In this document: one piece after another, positions 1-7,623 of the stretch
Numbering within the stretch: position 1 is the first letter of the stretch
Layout of the letters: every line of letters begins with the position of its first letter
Source: Lachnospiraceae bacterium
GTDB taxonomy: Bacteria > Bacillota_A > Clostridia > Lachnospirales > Lachnospiraceae
Direction: 5' to 3'
DNA: 38,524 nt
Assembly (NCBI GenBank): GCA_017435025.1
Contig: JAFSFU010000291.1
Coordinates: 1 to 38,524 of the forward strand
Program-made: the position numbers and the translations under genes
Notes under the pieces: model-generated
Database searches by the model: none
What the model was told of the DNA's origin: nothing
What the model saw: the letters and a program-made list of their open reading frames with translations, nothing else

Positions 1-1
1 A

Positions 2-2704
2 GGAGATTTGTTCTATGGCATCATAAAAGTAATGGCTGAAATCTATCTTGATGATGAATATCAACATAATTTCGGCAAAAAGGCTGCACAGTATCTCTGC
101 GGCAATGTGCCGGAAGATAAGAGGATGGTGGAAGAAGATTTCCGCAGTGGTCCATCAAACAGAAAAACCTATGTAACTACTTTGAACAGTATGATTTTTG
201 ATGTAGCAATCAACGGCTTTGCAAATAAATGGAGCAGTGCAGAACAGTTCAAAGACCGTTTCAATACCTTCCTTGTACTGGCAGATATGTTTATGAAACT
301 GCCGGAAGGCGCAACACAGTGGGAAAATGTAAGGGTAAATGATAACTTCCGCCTTAAATCTGTGGATTATGTTGTGGCGGCATACTATGGTATAATCACG
401 GAAGCACAGATGTTCCGCAGTATTTTTGAAGAGGGTGCTCTGAGAGAACGCCTGCAGAATCTGTTTATTATTTACCGTGCTGAAAGATGGCCCGGTCTGA
501 AACAGACAATAAGCAAATACGGTGTGTTTGAAAATGAAGATCTGAACAGATATCTTTGTGATAAAGCTCACACAGCAGCTGACAGGATTGTAAAGGTAGA
601 GTGTAAACGAGGGGACAGCCATACAAAATATTCGCAGGCTGTAACAGCAATCGAATTTTTCTACGGCACAGACCACCTGGTAAAACTGCTTACTGCTCTT
701 GGCAAGGACAAGTTTACACGCAAAGACAGCTATGGCCTTGTAGGCAACGGTTCCCGCAAAGTTAATCTTTGCCACCTTATTAGCGTTTGCAATCCTTTGC
801 CGGAAGATAACATAAAAACATTTACACAGGCATTTAAAGGTACATCCATAAATGAAAAGCGCCTTATTGAGGTGGCAATGTATGCTCCGCAGTGGATAGA
901 TCTGATTGAAGAGTATCTTGATTTCAAAGGACTTAAAATCGGTGCATACTATTTTATGGCACATATGAATGACCAGTATAACCGTGACCAGCGCAAATTT
1001 GCAACTATCGCAAGGTTTACTCCTCTTGAAAAGGAAGAATTGTTCAACGGTGCATTTGATATCGACTGGTTCAATGAGGCATACAATATATTGGGCGAAA
1101 AGCGTTTTGCAATGCTTTATGAAGCTGCAAAATATACCAGTGACGGCAGCCGACATACCCGTGCAAGGAAATATGCCGATGCAACACTGGGAAAGGTAAC
1201 TGTTGATGAACTTGAAGCAGAAATAAAGGAAAAACGCAACAAGGACCTGCTGATGAGCTATCCTCTTGTGCCCCTTGCTGACAGGGATGATATGCTGCAC
1301 AGATATCAGTTCATACAGCAGTTCCGCAGGGAAAGCACACAGTTTGGCGCACAACGCCGTGCCAGCGAAGGACTTGCCTGCGATATGGCACTGCGCAATC
1401 TTGCAACCCGTGCAGGGTTCAAGGATACAACACGTCTTACATTGGTTATGGAAATGGCATTGGCAGAAAGTTTGAAATCATATTTTGAATGGACAAAGTT
1501 GGCCAATGACAAAGACACAGTTGAAGCCCGTATACAGGTAACGGACTCCGGCAAGCCGGAAGTAGTGGTACGCAAGGGCGAAAAAATGCTTGCTTCCATA
1601 CCGTCCGCCTTCAAGAAAGACCCGTATATCCTGCAGTTAAAGGATAATAATAAAAGATTTCGTGAACAGTACAGCAGAACAGTTAAAATGTTTGAACTCT
1701 CCATGGAAGAAAGAGAACTGTATTCTGTACAGGAGATAGCGGATCTCACAGTAAATCATGTTATATCTCCGATCGTGGAAAATCTTGTATTCATCAGTGA
1801 TGATAAAGGATTGTGTGGAACTGTATCTTCAGCAGTAGGTATTGCACTTGTCGATGCGGTGGGTGAAGTCCATATTATGGACGCGGCAGATAATATCCGT
1901 GTTGCACATCCTTACGATATGTATCAGGCAGGCAACTGGACAGAGTGGCAGCAATATTTCTTTGGAAAACAGAAAATAGATGGTTCAAAACAGCCGTTCC
2001 GTCAGGTATTCAGGGAGTTATATGTAAAACTTGATGAAGAACTGGAGCAGAATTATTCCAATCTCTTTGCCGGGCATCAGATTCAGCCTACAAAAACAGT
2101 TGCCACACTTAAATCACGCCGCTGGATTGCCGACCATGAATCCGGCTTGGAAAAGGTGTTCTACAAAGATAACATTGCTGTTACAATGTATGCTCTGGCA
2201 GACTGGTTCTCACCGTCAGACATTGAGCCGCCTACTCTGGAATATGTGGCCTTTGCCGACAGAAAAACCTTTAAGTTTATACCGGTGGGAGAAGTGCCGG
2301 ATATTGTATACAGTGAAGCAATGCGAGATGTGGATCTGGCGGTAAGTGTTGCACATGCAGGCAGTGTAGACCCGCAGGCAAGCCACTCTACAGTTGAAAT
2401 GCGCAAGGTAATTGTGCAGTGCAATATAGAACTGTTTGGCTTAAGGAATGTTACTGTGGAAGGAACACACGCATTTATCAAAGGCTCGCTTGGAGAGTAC
2501 ACGGTTCATCTGGGAAGCGGTGTAGTGCATATGAGAGGTGTACATCAGCTTAATGTGTTGCCGGTTCACTCACAGCACAGGGGCAAAATCTTCCTTCCAT
2601 TCCTGGATGAAGACCCCAAAACAGCCGAAGTTATATCCAAAATTATTCTTTTTGCCAATGATAAAAAGATAAAAGATCCGTATATTCTGGACCAGATGAG
2701 ATAA
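2..2704 (+). CDS. DUF4132/DUF7737-type large protein, 5' end probably outside the window
   Basis: Large soluble protein of unknown function. No stop codon occurs in this frame before the left edge, and the first possible start (TTG at 8) is weak, so the gene probably begins upstream; about 900 residues are visible. From the TTG, residues about 462-490 (NLATRAGFKDTTRLTLVME) resemble the conserved core of DUF4132 (MolR-like) proteins. The last 100 residues (from about 799, KVIVQCNIELFG, then VHSQHRGKIFLPF and EVISKIILFA) resemble the C-terminal DUF7737 domain of the same long proteins. No signal peptide or membrane segment is seen. Such proteins often sit beside WGR, SWIM or MoxR-ATPase genes, which would lie upstream here. 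No obvious terminator follows, and the next gene has its own promoter. Family assignment is from remembered motifs; the biochemical function is unknown. Confidence 0.75.
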   Translation, partial: GDLFYGIIKVMAEIYLDDEYQHNFGKKAAQYLCGNVPEDKRMVEEDFRSGPSNRKTYVTTLNSMIFDVAINGFANKWSSAEQFKDRFNTFLVLADMFMKLPEGATQWENVRVNDNFRLKSVDYVVAAYYGIITEAQMFRSIFEEGALRERLQNLFIIYRAERWPGLKQTISKYGVFENEDLNRYLCDKAHTAADRIVKVECKRGDSHTKYSQAVTAIEFFYGTDHLVKLLTALGKDKFTRKDSYGLVGNGSRKVNLCHLISVCNPLPEDNIKTFTQAFKGTSINEKRLIEVAMYAPQWIDLIEEYLDFKGLKIGAYYFMAHMNDQYNRDQRKFATIARFTPLEKEELFNGAFDIDWFNEAYNILGEKRFAMLYEAAKYTSDGSRHTRARKYADATLGKVTVDELEAEIKEKRNKDLLMSYPLVPLADRDDMLHRYQFIQQFRRESTQFGAQRRASEGLACDMALRNLATRAGFKDTTRLTLVMEMALAESLKSYFEWTKLANDKDTVEARIQVTDSGKPEVVVRKGEKMLASIPSAFKKDPYILQLKDNNKRFREQYSRTVKMFELSMEERELYSVQEIADLTVNHVISPIVENLVFISDDKGLCGTVSSAVGIALVDAVGEVHIMDAADNIRVAHPYDMYQAGNWTEWQQYFFGKQKIDGSKQPFRQVFRELYVKLDEELEQNYSNLFAGHQIQPTKTVATLKSRRWIADHESGLEKVFYKDNIAVTMYALADWFSPSDIEPPTLEYVAFADRKTFKFIPVGEVPDIVYSEAMRDVDLAVSVAHAGSVDPQASHSTVEMRKVIVQCNIELFGLRNVTVEGTHAFIKGSLGEYTVHLGSGVVHMRGVHQLNVLPVHSQHRGKIFLPFLDEDPKTAEVISKIILFANDKKIKDPYILDQMR

Positions 2705-2787
2705 TAAAAACTAAATAGTATAGGAATTTATATACATGATGAAGCTATGTCCCCTTTTTGTTCATATTTTAGTAAAATAGAAAGCGT

Positions 2788-2817
2788 TTGCCAAAGCAAT
2801 TGTATGCATGATACAAT
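2788..2817 (+). promoter_or_regulatory. Sigma-A-like promoter with palindrome over the -10
   Basis: TTGCCA (2788-2793), an 18-bp spacer, then TACAAT (2812-2817), upstream of the NlpC/P60 gene. A perfect 7-bp inverted repeat, ATTGTAT-GCATG-ATACAAT (2799-2817), covers the spacer end and the -10, as a repressor operator would. Seen in sequence; function inferred. Confidence 0.5.
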
Positions 2818-2854
2818 AAACAGAATAAAACATGCGGGAGGAGATATCGTATTT

Positions 2855-4486
2855 ATGAAGAAATTATCATTTATCGTTGGTATACTGGCATGTATGAGTT
2901 CTATGACTTTTTCTGCGTATGCAGGAACCTGGCAGCAGTCAGAGGAAGGCTGGAGGTATCTTGATGATCAGGGTACACCGGTAGAAGCACAGTGGGTGGA
3001 AGATCAGGGAAAACGATACTATATAGATGTGCATGGGATCATGCAGACCGGATGGGTGGAGGTGAATAATGCCTGGTACTATCTGGAACAAGACGGAAGT
3101 ATGGTGACCGGCAAGAAGACGATCCGTGGTGTGGATTATGATTTTAGCAAAAACGGCTGGCTGATTGAGGGCCCGGGACGTGATATGGAATTCGGCACGG
3201 CTCTGGCGCCGAATGTGACCTGGGAGATGTGTTCGGCGGAATACTGGATCGCTGATATGAATAAGCCGAATGAGCTTCTTATGACAGAACCGGAGATCGA
3301 AGATCTGAATGAGAAGATTTTAAAGACAAAAGCAACATCCATGTACGATCTGAAAAATTTAAATCCGACTTTCAATGGAACAAAAATGGCAAAGTCGAAT
3401 GCAGGTTTTGCTTCTCCGAAAGGTTTGTATTTAAATGGAGAACCTGTTCCGGAGACTTACTATGAGGCAATCCGAACCAATATCCGAAATGCGAACGTGA
3501 CAGAGACCATGGAACTGCGCTATGGTTTTGCTGTTAACCAGACCGAGATGAAAGCGTATCCGTACGAAGAATTTCTCTCTGACAGCCGTACCGATATGGA
3601 ATGGGATAATCTGGTGAGTGCGGCCATTCGCGTGAATGAACCGCTTGCGGTTTATTTCCAGACAGCAGATGGAAAATATACACTTGTTCGCAATTCTGTG
3701 TGTTCCGGTTGGGTTCCGACAAAGGATATCGCAATCTGTAAAGATAAAGCAGAATGGGAAGATGCACAGGAAATGGATCAGTTTTTGGTTGTTACCGGTG
3801 AAAAGATCTATCTGGAAGCCGGTACTGCATATCCGGAAGTATCCGAAAAGTGTCTGACGATGGGTACGGTTCTGGAACTGTCCTATGAAACCGACGAACA
3901 GATCATGAACCGCCTTCCATGGAACAACTACGTGGTTAAAATGCCGCATCGCAATGCGGATGGAAGCTTTTCCCAAAGAAAAGCATTGATCTCCGGCAAT
4001 CGCGATGTGCATGTGGGATATCTTCCGATGACACGAGCGGAGATTCTCAGACAGGCATTCAAATGTCTAGGAAACCGATACGGCTGGGGCGGCATGCTGA
4101 ATTCACAGGATTGTTCCGGATATATTCGTGATGTATACAGCTGTTTTGGCCTGAATATTCCAAGAAATACTACCTGGCAGGCAGCTATGCCGGTGAATGT
4201 GATCGATATGAGTCAGATGACGGATGATGAAAGACATCAGCTTTTAAGGGATATGGAACCTGGCACCATTCTGCAGTTCCCGGGACACGAGATGCTGTAT
4301 GTGGGCGAGCGAGATGGACGCTATTATACGATTAATGATGTCAGCTCTCTGGTAAGTCCGGCGGAGGGTGAGACCGGTATGGAAGTGCTGCGCGTGAGAA
4401 GTGTGATCTTAAACGATCTGTCGACCAGACGAAGAACCGGAAAGCAGTGGTTCGAGCAGTTGTCGAAGGCGATTCAGATTTGGTGA
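2855..4486 (+). CDS. Secreted NlpC/P60 cysteine peptidase with N-terminal cell-wall-binding repeats
   Basis: Probable secreted peptidoglycan endopeptidase, 543 residues. The start at 2855 is preferred over the upstream ATG at 2747 because GGGAGGAG lies just before it and a signal peptide follows directly (KK, hydrophobic core, cleavage near AYAG). Residues about 24-105 hold choline-binding/cell-wall-binding type repeats rich in W, Y and G (GWRYLDDQG, GWVEVNNAWYYLEQDGSM). A long middle section looks SH3-like. The C-terminal third is NlpC/P60: GWGGMLNSQDCSG places the catalytic Cys at 420, and GHEMLYVGE places the His at 478. The stop overlaps the mobA start (TGATG), so the two genes are translationally coupled, an odd pairing for a wall hydrolase. 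The domain order matches common clostridial wall hydrolases. Confidence 0.88.
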   Translation: MKKLSFIVGILACMSSMTFSAYAGTWQQSEEGWRYLDDQGTPVEAQWVEDQGKRYYIDVHGIMQTGWVEVNNAWYYLEQDGSMVTGKKTIRGVDYDFSKNGWLIEGPGRDMEFGTALAPNVTWEMCSAEYWIADMNKPNELLMTEPEIEDLNEKILKTKATSMYDLKNLNPTFNGTKMAKSNAGFASPKGLYLNGEPVPETYYEAIRTNIRNANVTETMELRYGFAVNQTEMKAYPYEEFLSDSRTDMEWDNLVSAAIRVNEPLAVYFQTADGKYTLVRNSVCSGWVPTKDIAICKDKAEWEDAQEMDQFLVVTGEKIYLEAGTAYPEVSEKCLTMGTVLELSYETDEQIMNRLPWNNYVVKMPHRNADGSFSQRKALISGNRDVHVGYLPMTRAEILRQAFKCLGNRYGWGGMLNSQDCSGYIRDVYSCFGLNIPRNTTWQAAMPVNVIDMSQMTDDERHQLLRDMEPGTILQFPGHEMLYVGERDGRYYTINDVSSLVSPAEGETGMEVLRVRSVILNDLSTRRRTGKQWFEQLSKAIQIW

Positions 4487-5079
4487 TGAACATGATCATT
4501 GGCTGCATGATCCTGGCAGGCGGAAAAAGTTCTCGTATGGGAACGGATAAGGCTTTGCTGGAGATTGATGGAACAAATTTTATTGGGAAAATTGCCGGGG
4601 AATTGAATTTTTTTGTGGAAAAATTCTTAGCCCGCGGAAACTGCGAGGTGGTTTCGATACCCGGATGGCAGAATATTCCGGATATTTATCCGGAATGCGG
4701 TCCGATTGGAGGTCTGCATGCCGCCTTGAAAACTTGCCGGTCGGATGCATTGGTCTGTGTCACATGTGATATGCCGTTGCTCAAGTCAGAATTGGTACGG
4801 GACTTGTGCGATCAGATGACCGAAGAGTACGATGCGGTGATCCTGAAAGAAGCGGATGGAAGAATTCATCCAACTTGCGGCATTTACAGAAAATCTGCAG
4901 TAAACGTATTTGAACAGCAGATATTAGATGGTAATTACCGTATGATGCAGGTTCTGGACCGGCTTAGAGTAAAATATGTGACCATTGATCCTCAAATCGG
5001 ATCGTGGCAGCTAAAAAATATCAATACTCCGGAGGATCTGCGGGAGTTAAAAAAGGAAGCAGATCACATGTATAAATAG
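4486..5079 (+). CDS. mobA: Molybdenum cofactor guanylyltransferase (MobA)
   Basis: Predicted to transfer GMP from GTP to molybdopterin cofactor, making the MGD (or related nucleotide) form, in the cytoplasm. The start ATG at 4486 shares one base with the stop of the preceding gene; a GTG at 4447 is also in frame but would overlap that gene more deeply. The 197-residue length is normal for MobA. The nucleotide-binding signature LAGGKSSRMGTDKALL starts at residue 10, followed by the typical PDIYPECGPIGGLHAAL and CDMPLL segments; the latter Asp is the usual metal ligand. The C-terminal NINTPEDL is also characteristic. No other Moco biosynthesis gene is visible, but the following leader and two genes have molybdopterin-like features. 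A MocA-type cytidylyltransferase is the main alternative. Confidence 0.88.
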   Translation: MNMIIGCMILAGGKSSRMGTDKALLEIDGTNFIGKIAGELNFFVEKFLARGNCEVVSIPGWQNIPDIYPECGPIGGLHAALKTCRSDALVCVTCDMPLLKSELVRDLCDQMTEEYDAVILKEADGRIHPTCGIYRKSAVNVFEQQILDGNYRMMQVLDRLRVKYVTIDPQIGSWQLKNINTPEDLRELKKEADHMYK

Positions 5080-5094
5080 TTTTATTGTAGAAAA

Positions 5095-5246
5095 ATCGAA
5101 TTTCGAGTCGTTGCGTCCTAAACATTGGTGCATGGCGTGCGACCGCAGGGGAAGGATTTTCGCGAGAGGATCCGGTATCCCCACAGAGCATGTCTGGAAA
5201 CGGACATACTTTCCATGATTAATCAGACTGCGTGAATGTGCAGTCT
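5095..5246 (+). ncRNA. Structured leader resembling a Moco (molybdenum/tungsten cofactor) riboswitch
   Basis: The gap between mobA and the next gene folds into three well-formed elements. (A) 5107-5143: GTCG/CGAC closing pairs, with CCTAA (5117-5121) facing ATGG (5132-5135), like an 11-nt tetraloop receptor. (B) 5148-5182: GGGGA/TCCCC enclosing an 8-bp helix GGATTTTC/GAGGATCC capped by a GCGA tetraloop (5162-5165). (C) 5190-5207: ATGTCTG/CGGACAT capped by a GAAA tetraloop. A further 7-bp hairpin AGACTGC/GCAGTCT (5225-5246) lies just before the ribosome binding site and could be the expression platform. A GNRA loop plus receptor is a reported feature of Moco RNAs, and the flanking genes point to Mo cofactor. 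The structure is clear; the ligand class is inference. Confidence 0.55.
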
Positions 5247-5268
5247 ATTATAGAGAAGGAGTTCGTAT

Positions 5269-5847
5269 ATGAAACATTCGAAGTTAATATCGTTGAATTT
5301 TATGGCTTTATGCTGTATTCTCGGCCTCTTTTCAAAGAAGCTGATCAACCCGTTTGCCAATATCATTACGGAAGCGCTGCATATTCCGGGTGGAATCAGC
5401 ACCGGATTTTCCATTATGTTTCTGGTGGTCGCGGTGGAAGCAGTTCAGAGCAAAAAATGTGGAACGCTGATGGCGACGGCACAGGGACTGCTGGCTTTGG
5501 TATTAGGACGTGTCGGCAGTATGGGAATCCTGATGCCGCTTAGTTATATCGCTACAGGTATGGCGATTGATGTGGTGTATGGTTTGCAACATCATCTGAA
5601 ACTGACACGCCAGGAGAGAATGGTGTTTGCCAATGCCTTAGCAGCTTTTATGGCGTCCTTTGTGGCAAATGGACTGGTCTTTCGTTTGAGTGGACCGGTT
5701 TTGTGGCTGTATCTTGGCGTTTCTGCAGTCAGTGGAACCTGTTACGGGTTTTTAGCTGAGCGGATTGTCAATCGGTTAGAACCGATGCTCCAAAATTGTG
5801 GATGGAAAGATTCGAAAGGGGATACAGTTTCTTATGAAGTCATGTAA
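5269..5847 (+). CDS. Small polytopic membrane protein resembling an ECF transporter S component
   Basis: Integral membrane protein of 192 residues with about six hydrophobic segments (near residues 6-22, 40-60, 65-80, 85-105, 120-142 and 145-165), the size and layout of a substrate-binding S component of energy-coupling-factor transporters. The start has a GAGAAGGAG ribosome binding site. No ATPase or EcfT gene is nearby; group II S components normally share an energizing module encoded elsewhere. It lies directly behind the Moco-riboswitch-like leader and overlaps the next gene by 14 nt, so the two are probably one unit. The transported ligand is unknown; from context I infer something linked to molybdenum cofactor. 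The S-component assignment rests on topology, not on a recognised family signature. Confidence 0.55.
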   Translation: MKHSKLISLNFMALCCILGLFSKKLINPFANIITEALHIPGGISTGFSIMFLVVAVEAVQSKKCGTLMATAQGLLALVLGRVGSMGILMPLSYIATGMAIDVVYGLQHHLKLTRQERMVFANALAAFMASFVANGLVFRLSGPVLWLYLGVSAVSGTCYGFLAERIVNRLEPMLQNCGWKDSKGDTVSYEVM

Positions 5848-6280
5848 GATCAAGATTTTTTTCATTGTTTTAGTGCTTGTTACCGCCATTGCTGCTTTTG
5901 CTCATTTGAGAGATCGTCAACAGATACCGGAGCATACTTTGTTGATAACGCAAGGTGAAAAAGAGTTTTATGTGGATATCGATGACCTGACGTTTGAGAC
6001 TGTGACCGGTATTCGCGTGAATGGAAAGGGTGAAGAAATTCCGGTAGAAGCACCGGGGATTTCGATAAAAGATATTCTGACAGAAGTGAATGTGACTGAG
6101 TTTGAGGCGATCGTTATCGAATCGGATGATTCTTATCAGGCAAGAGTCTCAAAGGATGAGACGGAAGAAGATGGAAAGGCTTATTTGCTTCGTGACGAGA
6201 GAAAACTTCGCCTGATCGTGTTTGGCGATGAGAACAGTAAACGAAGTGTAAGCAATGTTGTAAAAATGATTGTAGAATAG
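5834..6280 (+). CDS. Membrane-anchored small protein with sulfite-oxidase-like molybdopterin-binding fold
   Basis: Protein of 148 residues: an N-terminal hydrophobic anchor (about residues 7-24, IKIFFIVLVLVTAIAAFA), then an extracytoplasmic domain. The start at 5834 is preferred to 5798 because AAGGGG lies upstream and the anchor then begins properly. The domain reads like the core of the oxidoreductase molybdopterin-binding (sulfite oxidase) fold: VEAPGISIKDIL, then AIVIESDDSY, and near the end LRLIVFGDENSKRSVSNVVKMIVE, matching the family's LRLVVPG-x-SVKWV-type ending. It is far shorter than a true enzyme and contains no cysteine in the domain, so no Mo-ligating Cys is present. It may bind a cofactor or act as a partner of the preceding membrane protein. 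Fold recognition is moderately sure; function is inference. Confidence 0.6.
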   Translation: MKSCKIKIFFIVLVLVTAIAAFAHLRDRQQIPEHTLLITQGEKEFYVDIDDLTFETVTGIRVNGKGEEIPVEAPGISIKDILTEVNVTEFEAIVIESDDSYQARVSKDETEEDGKAYLLRDERKLRLIVFGDENSKRSVSNVVKMIVE

Positions 6281-6284
6281 AGAT

Positions 6285-6324
6285 AAAACGCCGTGGCGGA
6301 TGCTTAGTCCGTCGCGGCGTTTTT
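6285..6324 (+). terminator. Intrinsic terminator
   Basis: AAAACGCCGTGGCGGA / TCCGTCGCGGCGTTTTT forms a GC-rich hairpin with a 7-nt loop and a T run, directly after the molybdopterin-fold gene. Confidence 0.9.
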
Positions 6325-6396
6325 CATGGTACGATTTCACTCGACTCGCAGAGACATCTGGCAAAATATTATGATGAAAATTGAACTGCTGGTTCA

Positions 6397-6438
6397 TTGT
6401 TTCTTGCTTGGAAATATGTTATGATATTCCCAAGCAAG
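6397..6438 (+). promoter_or_regulatory. Promoter overlapped by a 15-bp inverted repeat
   Basis: TTGTTT (6397-6402), a 17-bp spacer, then TATGAT (6420-6425). A long inverted repeat, CTTGCTTGGAAATAT (6403-6417) against ATATTCCCAAGCAAG (6424-6438), with one mismatch and a 6-nt centre, fills the spacer, the -10 and the start region. This is the arrangement of a repressor operator for the following gene. The rest of the 293-nt gap holds short AAATTCT repeats (about 6446-6472) and no further gene. Confidence 0.6.
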
Positions 6439-6573
6439 ATTTTCTGAAATTCTAAAATTCTAAAATTCTTTAGTCGTAACGGACGGCTATCTCGAAAACT
6501 CTTTGCTTAAATTCAAAAAACGAAAAGCAGGGAGGAAACGAGACCTTCCTGTAAAAATGAAAGGGAGGATCGC

Positions 6574-7560
6574 ATGGAAAAAGAATGCCGGAACGTGAAA
6601 GAACTGATGGCGGGAGAACGTCCCAATTTGAGTAACTTTATCTTGTTCTTATCGGTGATGAAAAACAAAGAAGCACATGAGATTACGCTGAGTATCATTA
6701 TGGAGAACCCGGAACTTCACTTGGAGGAAATCCATGTTGAGGAGGTTGTATTGAATAAATGTGGAAAACGGGCGATACGTTTGGATGCATGGGCAAAGGA
6801 TGTCAATGGGACTCAGTACAACACGGAAATGCAGAATGATGTCAATAAGGATGATGTCAGAAAGCGTTCCAGATTCTATCAAGGCTTGATTGATACTCCA
6901 ATTTTAAAATCGGGTAAAGACACGAAATACAAACATTTGCCGTCTACTGTTATTATATTTATTACCCAGGAGGATATTTTCGGAGAAGATTTAGTAAAGT
7001 ATACATTTACGGAGCAGTGTGAGGAGGTCGAGGGGTTACATTTAGATGATGGAACAACAAAGATCTTTTTGAACATGACCAGTAAAAATGGTTCTCCAGA
7101 ACTGGTTAGTTTGCTGCAGTATATGAGGGAAACAAGTCTGGAGAATCCGAATATCATTGTGAAAGATAAACGGATGGAAAAACTGGATGCGATTGTAAAC
7201 GATGTGTTGGAATCGGAGGAATGGGAGGAAACGAATATGAGTATTTATTCGGTGGCATGGGAACTGGGCGAGAAGGCAGGAATGGAAGCTGGAATGGAAG
7301 CTGGAATGGAAGCTGGAATGAAAACTGGAATGGAAGCCGGAATGGAAGCCGGAAGAAAAGCTGGAATCGAAATCGGGGAACAAAAAAACAAAGTAATCCT
7401 TATTTGTAAAAAGTTACAAAAAGGGAAATCGCTGGATGTGATTGCAGATGAAATGGAAACGGACAAGGACAGTATAGACGCAGTTTTCGCAGTTATTCAA
7501 AGATTTGCACCGGACTACGATATGGAAAAAGTCCTGGATGCGTGGCTGAATAGAGAATAA
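6574..7560 (+). CDS. Rpn/YhgA-like PD-(D/E)XK nuclease-fold protein with MEAG repeat tract
   Basis: 328-residue protein of the Rpn/YhgA-like family (often labelled 'PD-(D/E)XK nuclease family transposase'). The nuclease core is seen at residues 69-87: RLDAW gives Asp71, and EMQ gives Glu85 and Gln87, the expected D...ExQ site. The start ATG follows GGGAGGATCGC. The second half holds a perfect or near-perfect 4-residue repeat (G-M-E-A-G-M-E-A) encoded by about eight 12-bp units, then a C-terminal helical tail. Relatives (RpnA-E) are DNA endonucleases that stimulate RecA-independent recombination. The gene stands alone with its own promoter, operator and terminator. It is not evidence of a transposon here, since no inverted ends or target duplication are visible. 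Confidence 0.88.
   Translation: MEKECRNVKELMAGERPNLSNFILFLSVMKNKEAHEITLSIIMENPELHLEEIHVEEVVLNKCGKRAIRLDAWAKDVNGTQYNTEMQNDVNKDDVRKRSRFYQGLIDTPILKSGKDTKYKHLPSTVIIFITQEDIFGEDLVKYTFTEQCEEVEGLHLDDGTTKIFLNMTSKNGSPELVSLLQYMRETSLENPNIIVKDKRMEKLDAIVNDVLESEEWEETNMSIYSVAWELGEKAGMEAGMEAGMEAGMKTGMEAGMEAGRKAGIEIGEQKNKVILICKKLQKGKSLDVIADEMETDKDSIDAVFAVIQRFAPDYDMEKVLDAWLNRE
7275..7370 (+). repeat. 12-bp in-frame tandem repeat (GGAATGGAAGCT units)
   Basis: About eight copies of a 12-bp unit inside the Rpn-like gene, the first ones identical and later ones with single changes (AAAACT, GAAGCC, AGAAAA). Because the unit is a multiple of three, gain or loss of copies changes protein length without a frameshift. 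Confidence 0.9.
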
Positions 7561-7564
7561 TAAA

Positions 7565-7606
7565 CAGGGTGGAATCCGAACGGTTGGATTCCACCCTGAA
7601 TTTTTA
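7565..7606. terminator. Bidirectional terminator between convergent genes
   Basis: Perfect 13-bp stem CAGGGTGGAATCC (7565-7577) / GGATTCCACCCTG (7586-7598). Downstream is AATTTTTA on the plus strand; on the minus strand the hairpin is followed by TTTATTATT. It serves the Rpn-like gene and the SDR gene. Confidence 0.9.
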
Positions 7607-7623
7607 TCTTAATTAAGATGATA

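Noticed and set aside
155..1354. A 399-codon open frame on the minus strand inside the DUF4132-type gene.
   Set aside because: It is antisense to a clear family protein, has no ribosome binding site, and its composition (many Cys, Phe, Ile, His) is that of a mirror frame.
2747..2854. An upstream ATG at 2747 as the start of the NlpC/P60 protein.
   Set aside because: It would bury the signal peptide, lies upstream of the probable promoter -10, and lacks a ribosome binding site; 2855 has all of these right.
5225..5246. The AGACTGC/GCAGTCT hairpin before the ECF-S-like gene as an intrinsic terminator.
   Set aside because: It is followed by ATTATAG rather than a T run, so at most it acts at the level of translation.
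7275..7370. Tandem repeats as a possible CRISPR array.
   Set aside because: Units are 12 bp, directly joined, in frame and coding; there are no spacers.
7245..7466. Antisense reading of the MEAG repeat giving an Ile-Pro-Ala-Ser repeat protein.
   Set aside because: It is the complement of the 12-bp repeat in the Rpn-like gene, with no ribosome binding site of its own.
6574..7560. The Rpn-like gene as a transposon, given the family's common 'transposase' label.
   Set aside because: No terminal inverted repeats or target duplication flank it; it has its own promoter and terminator.
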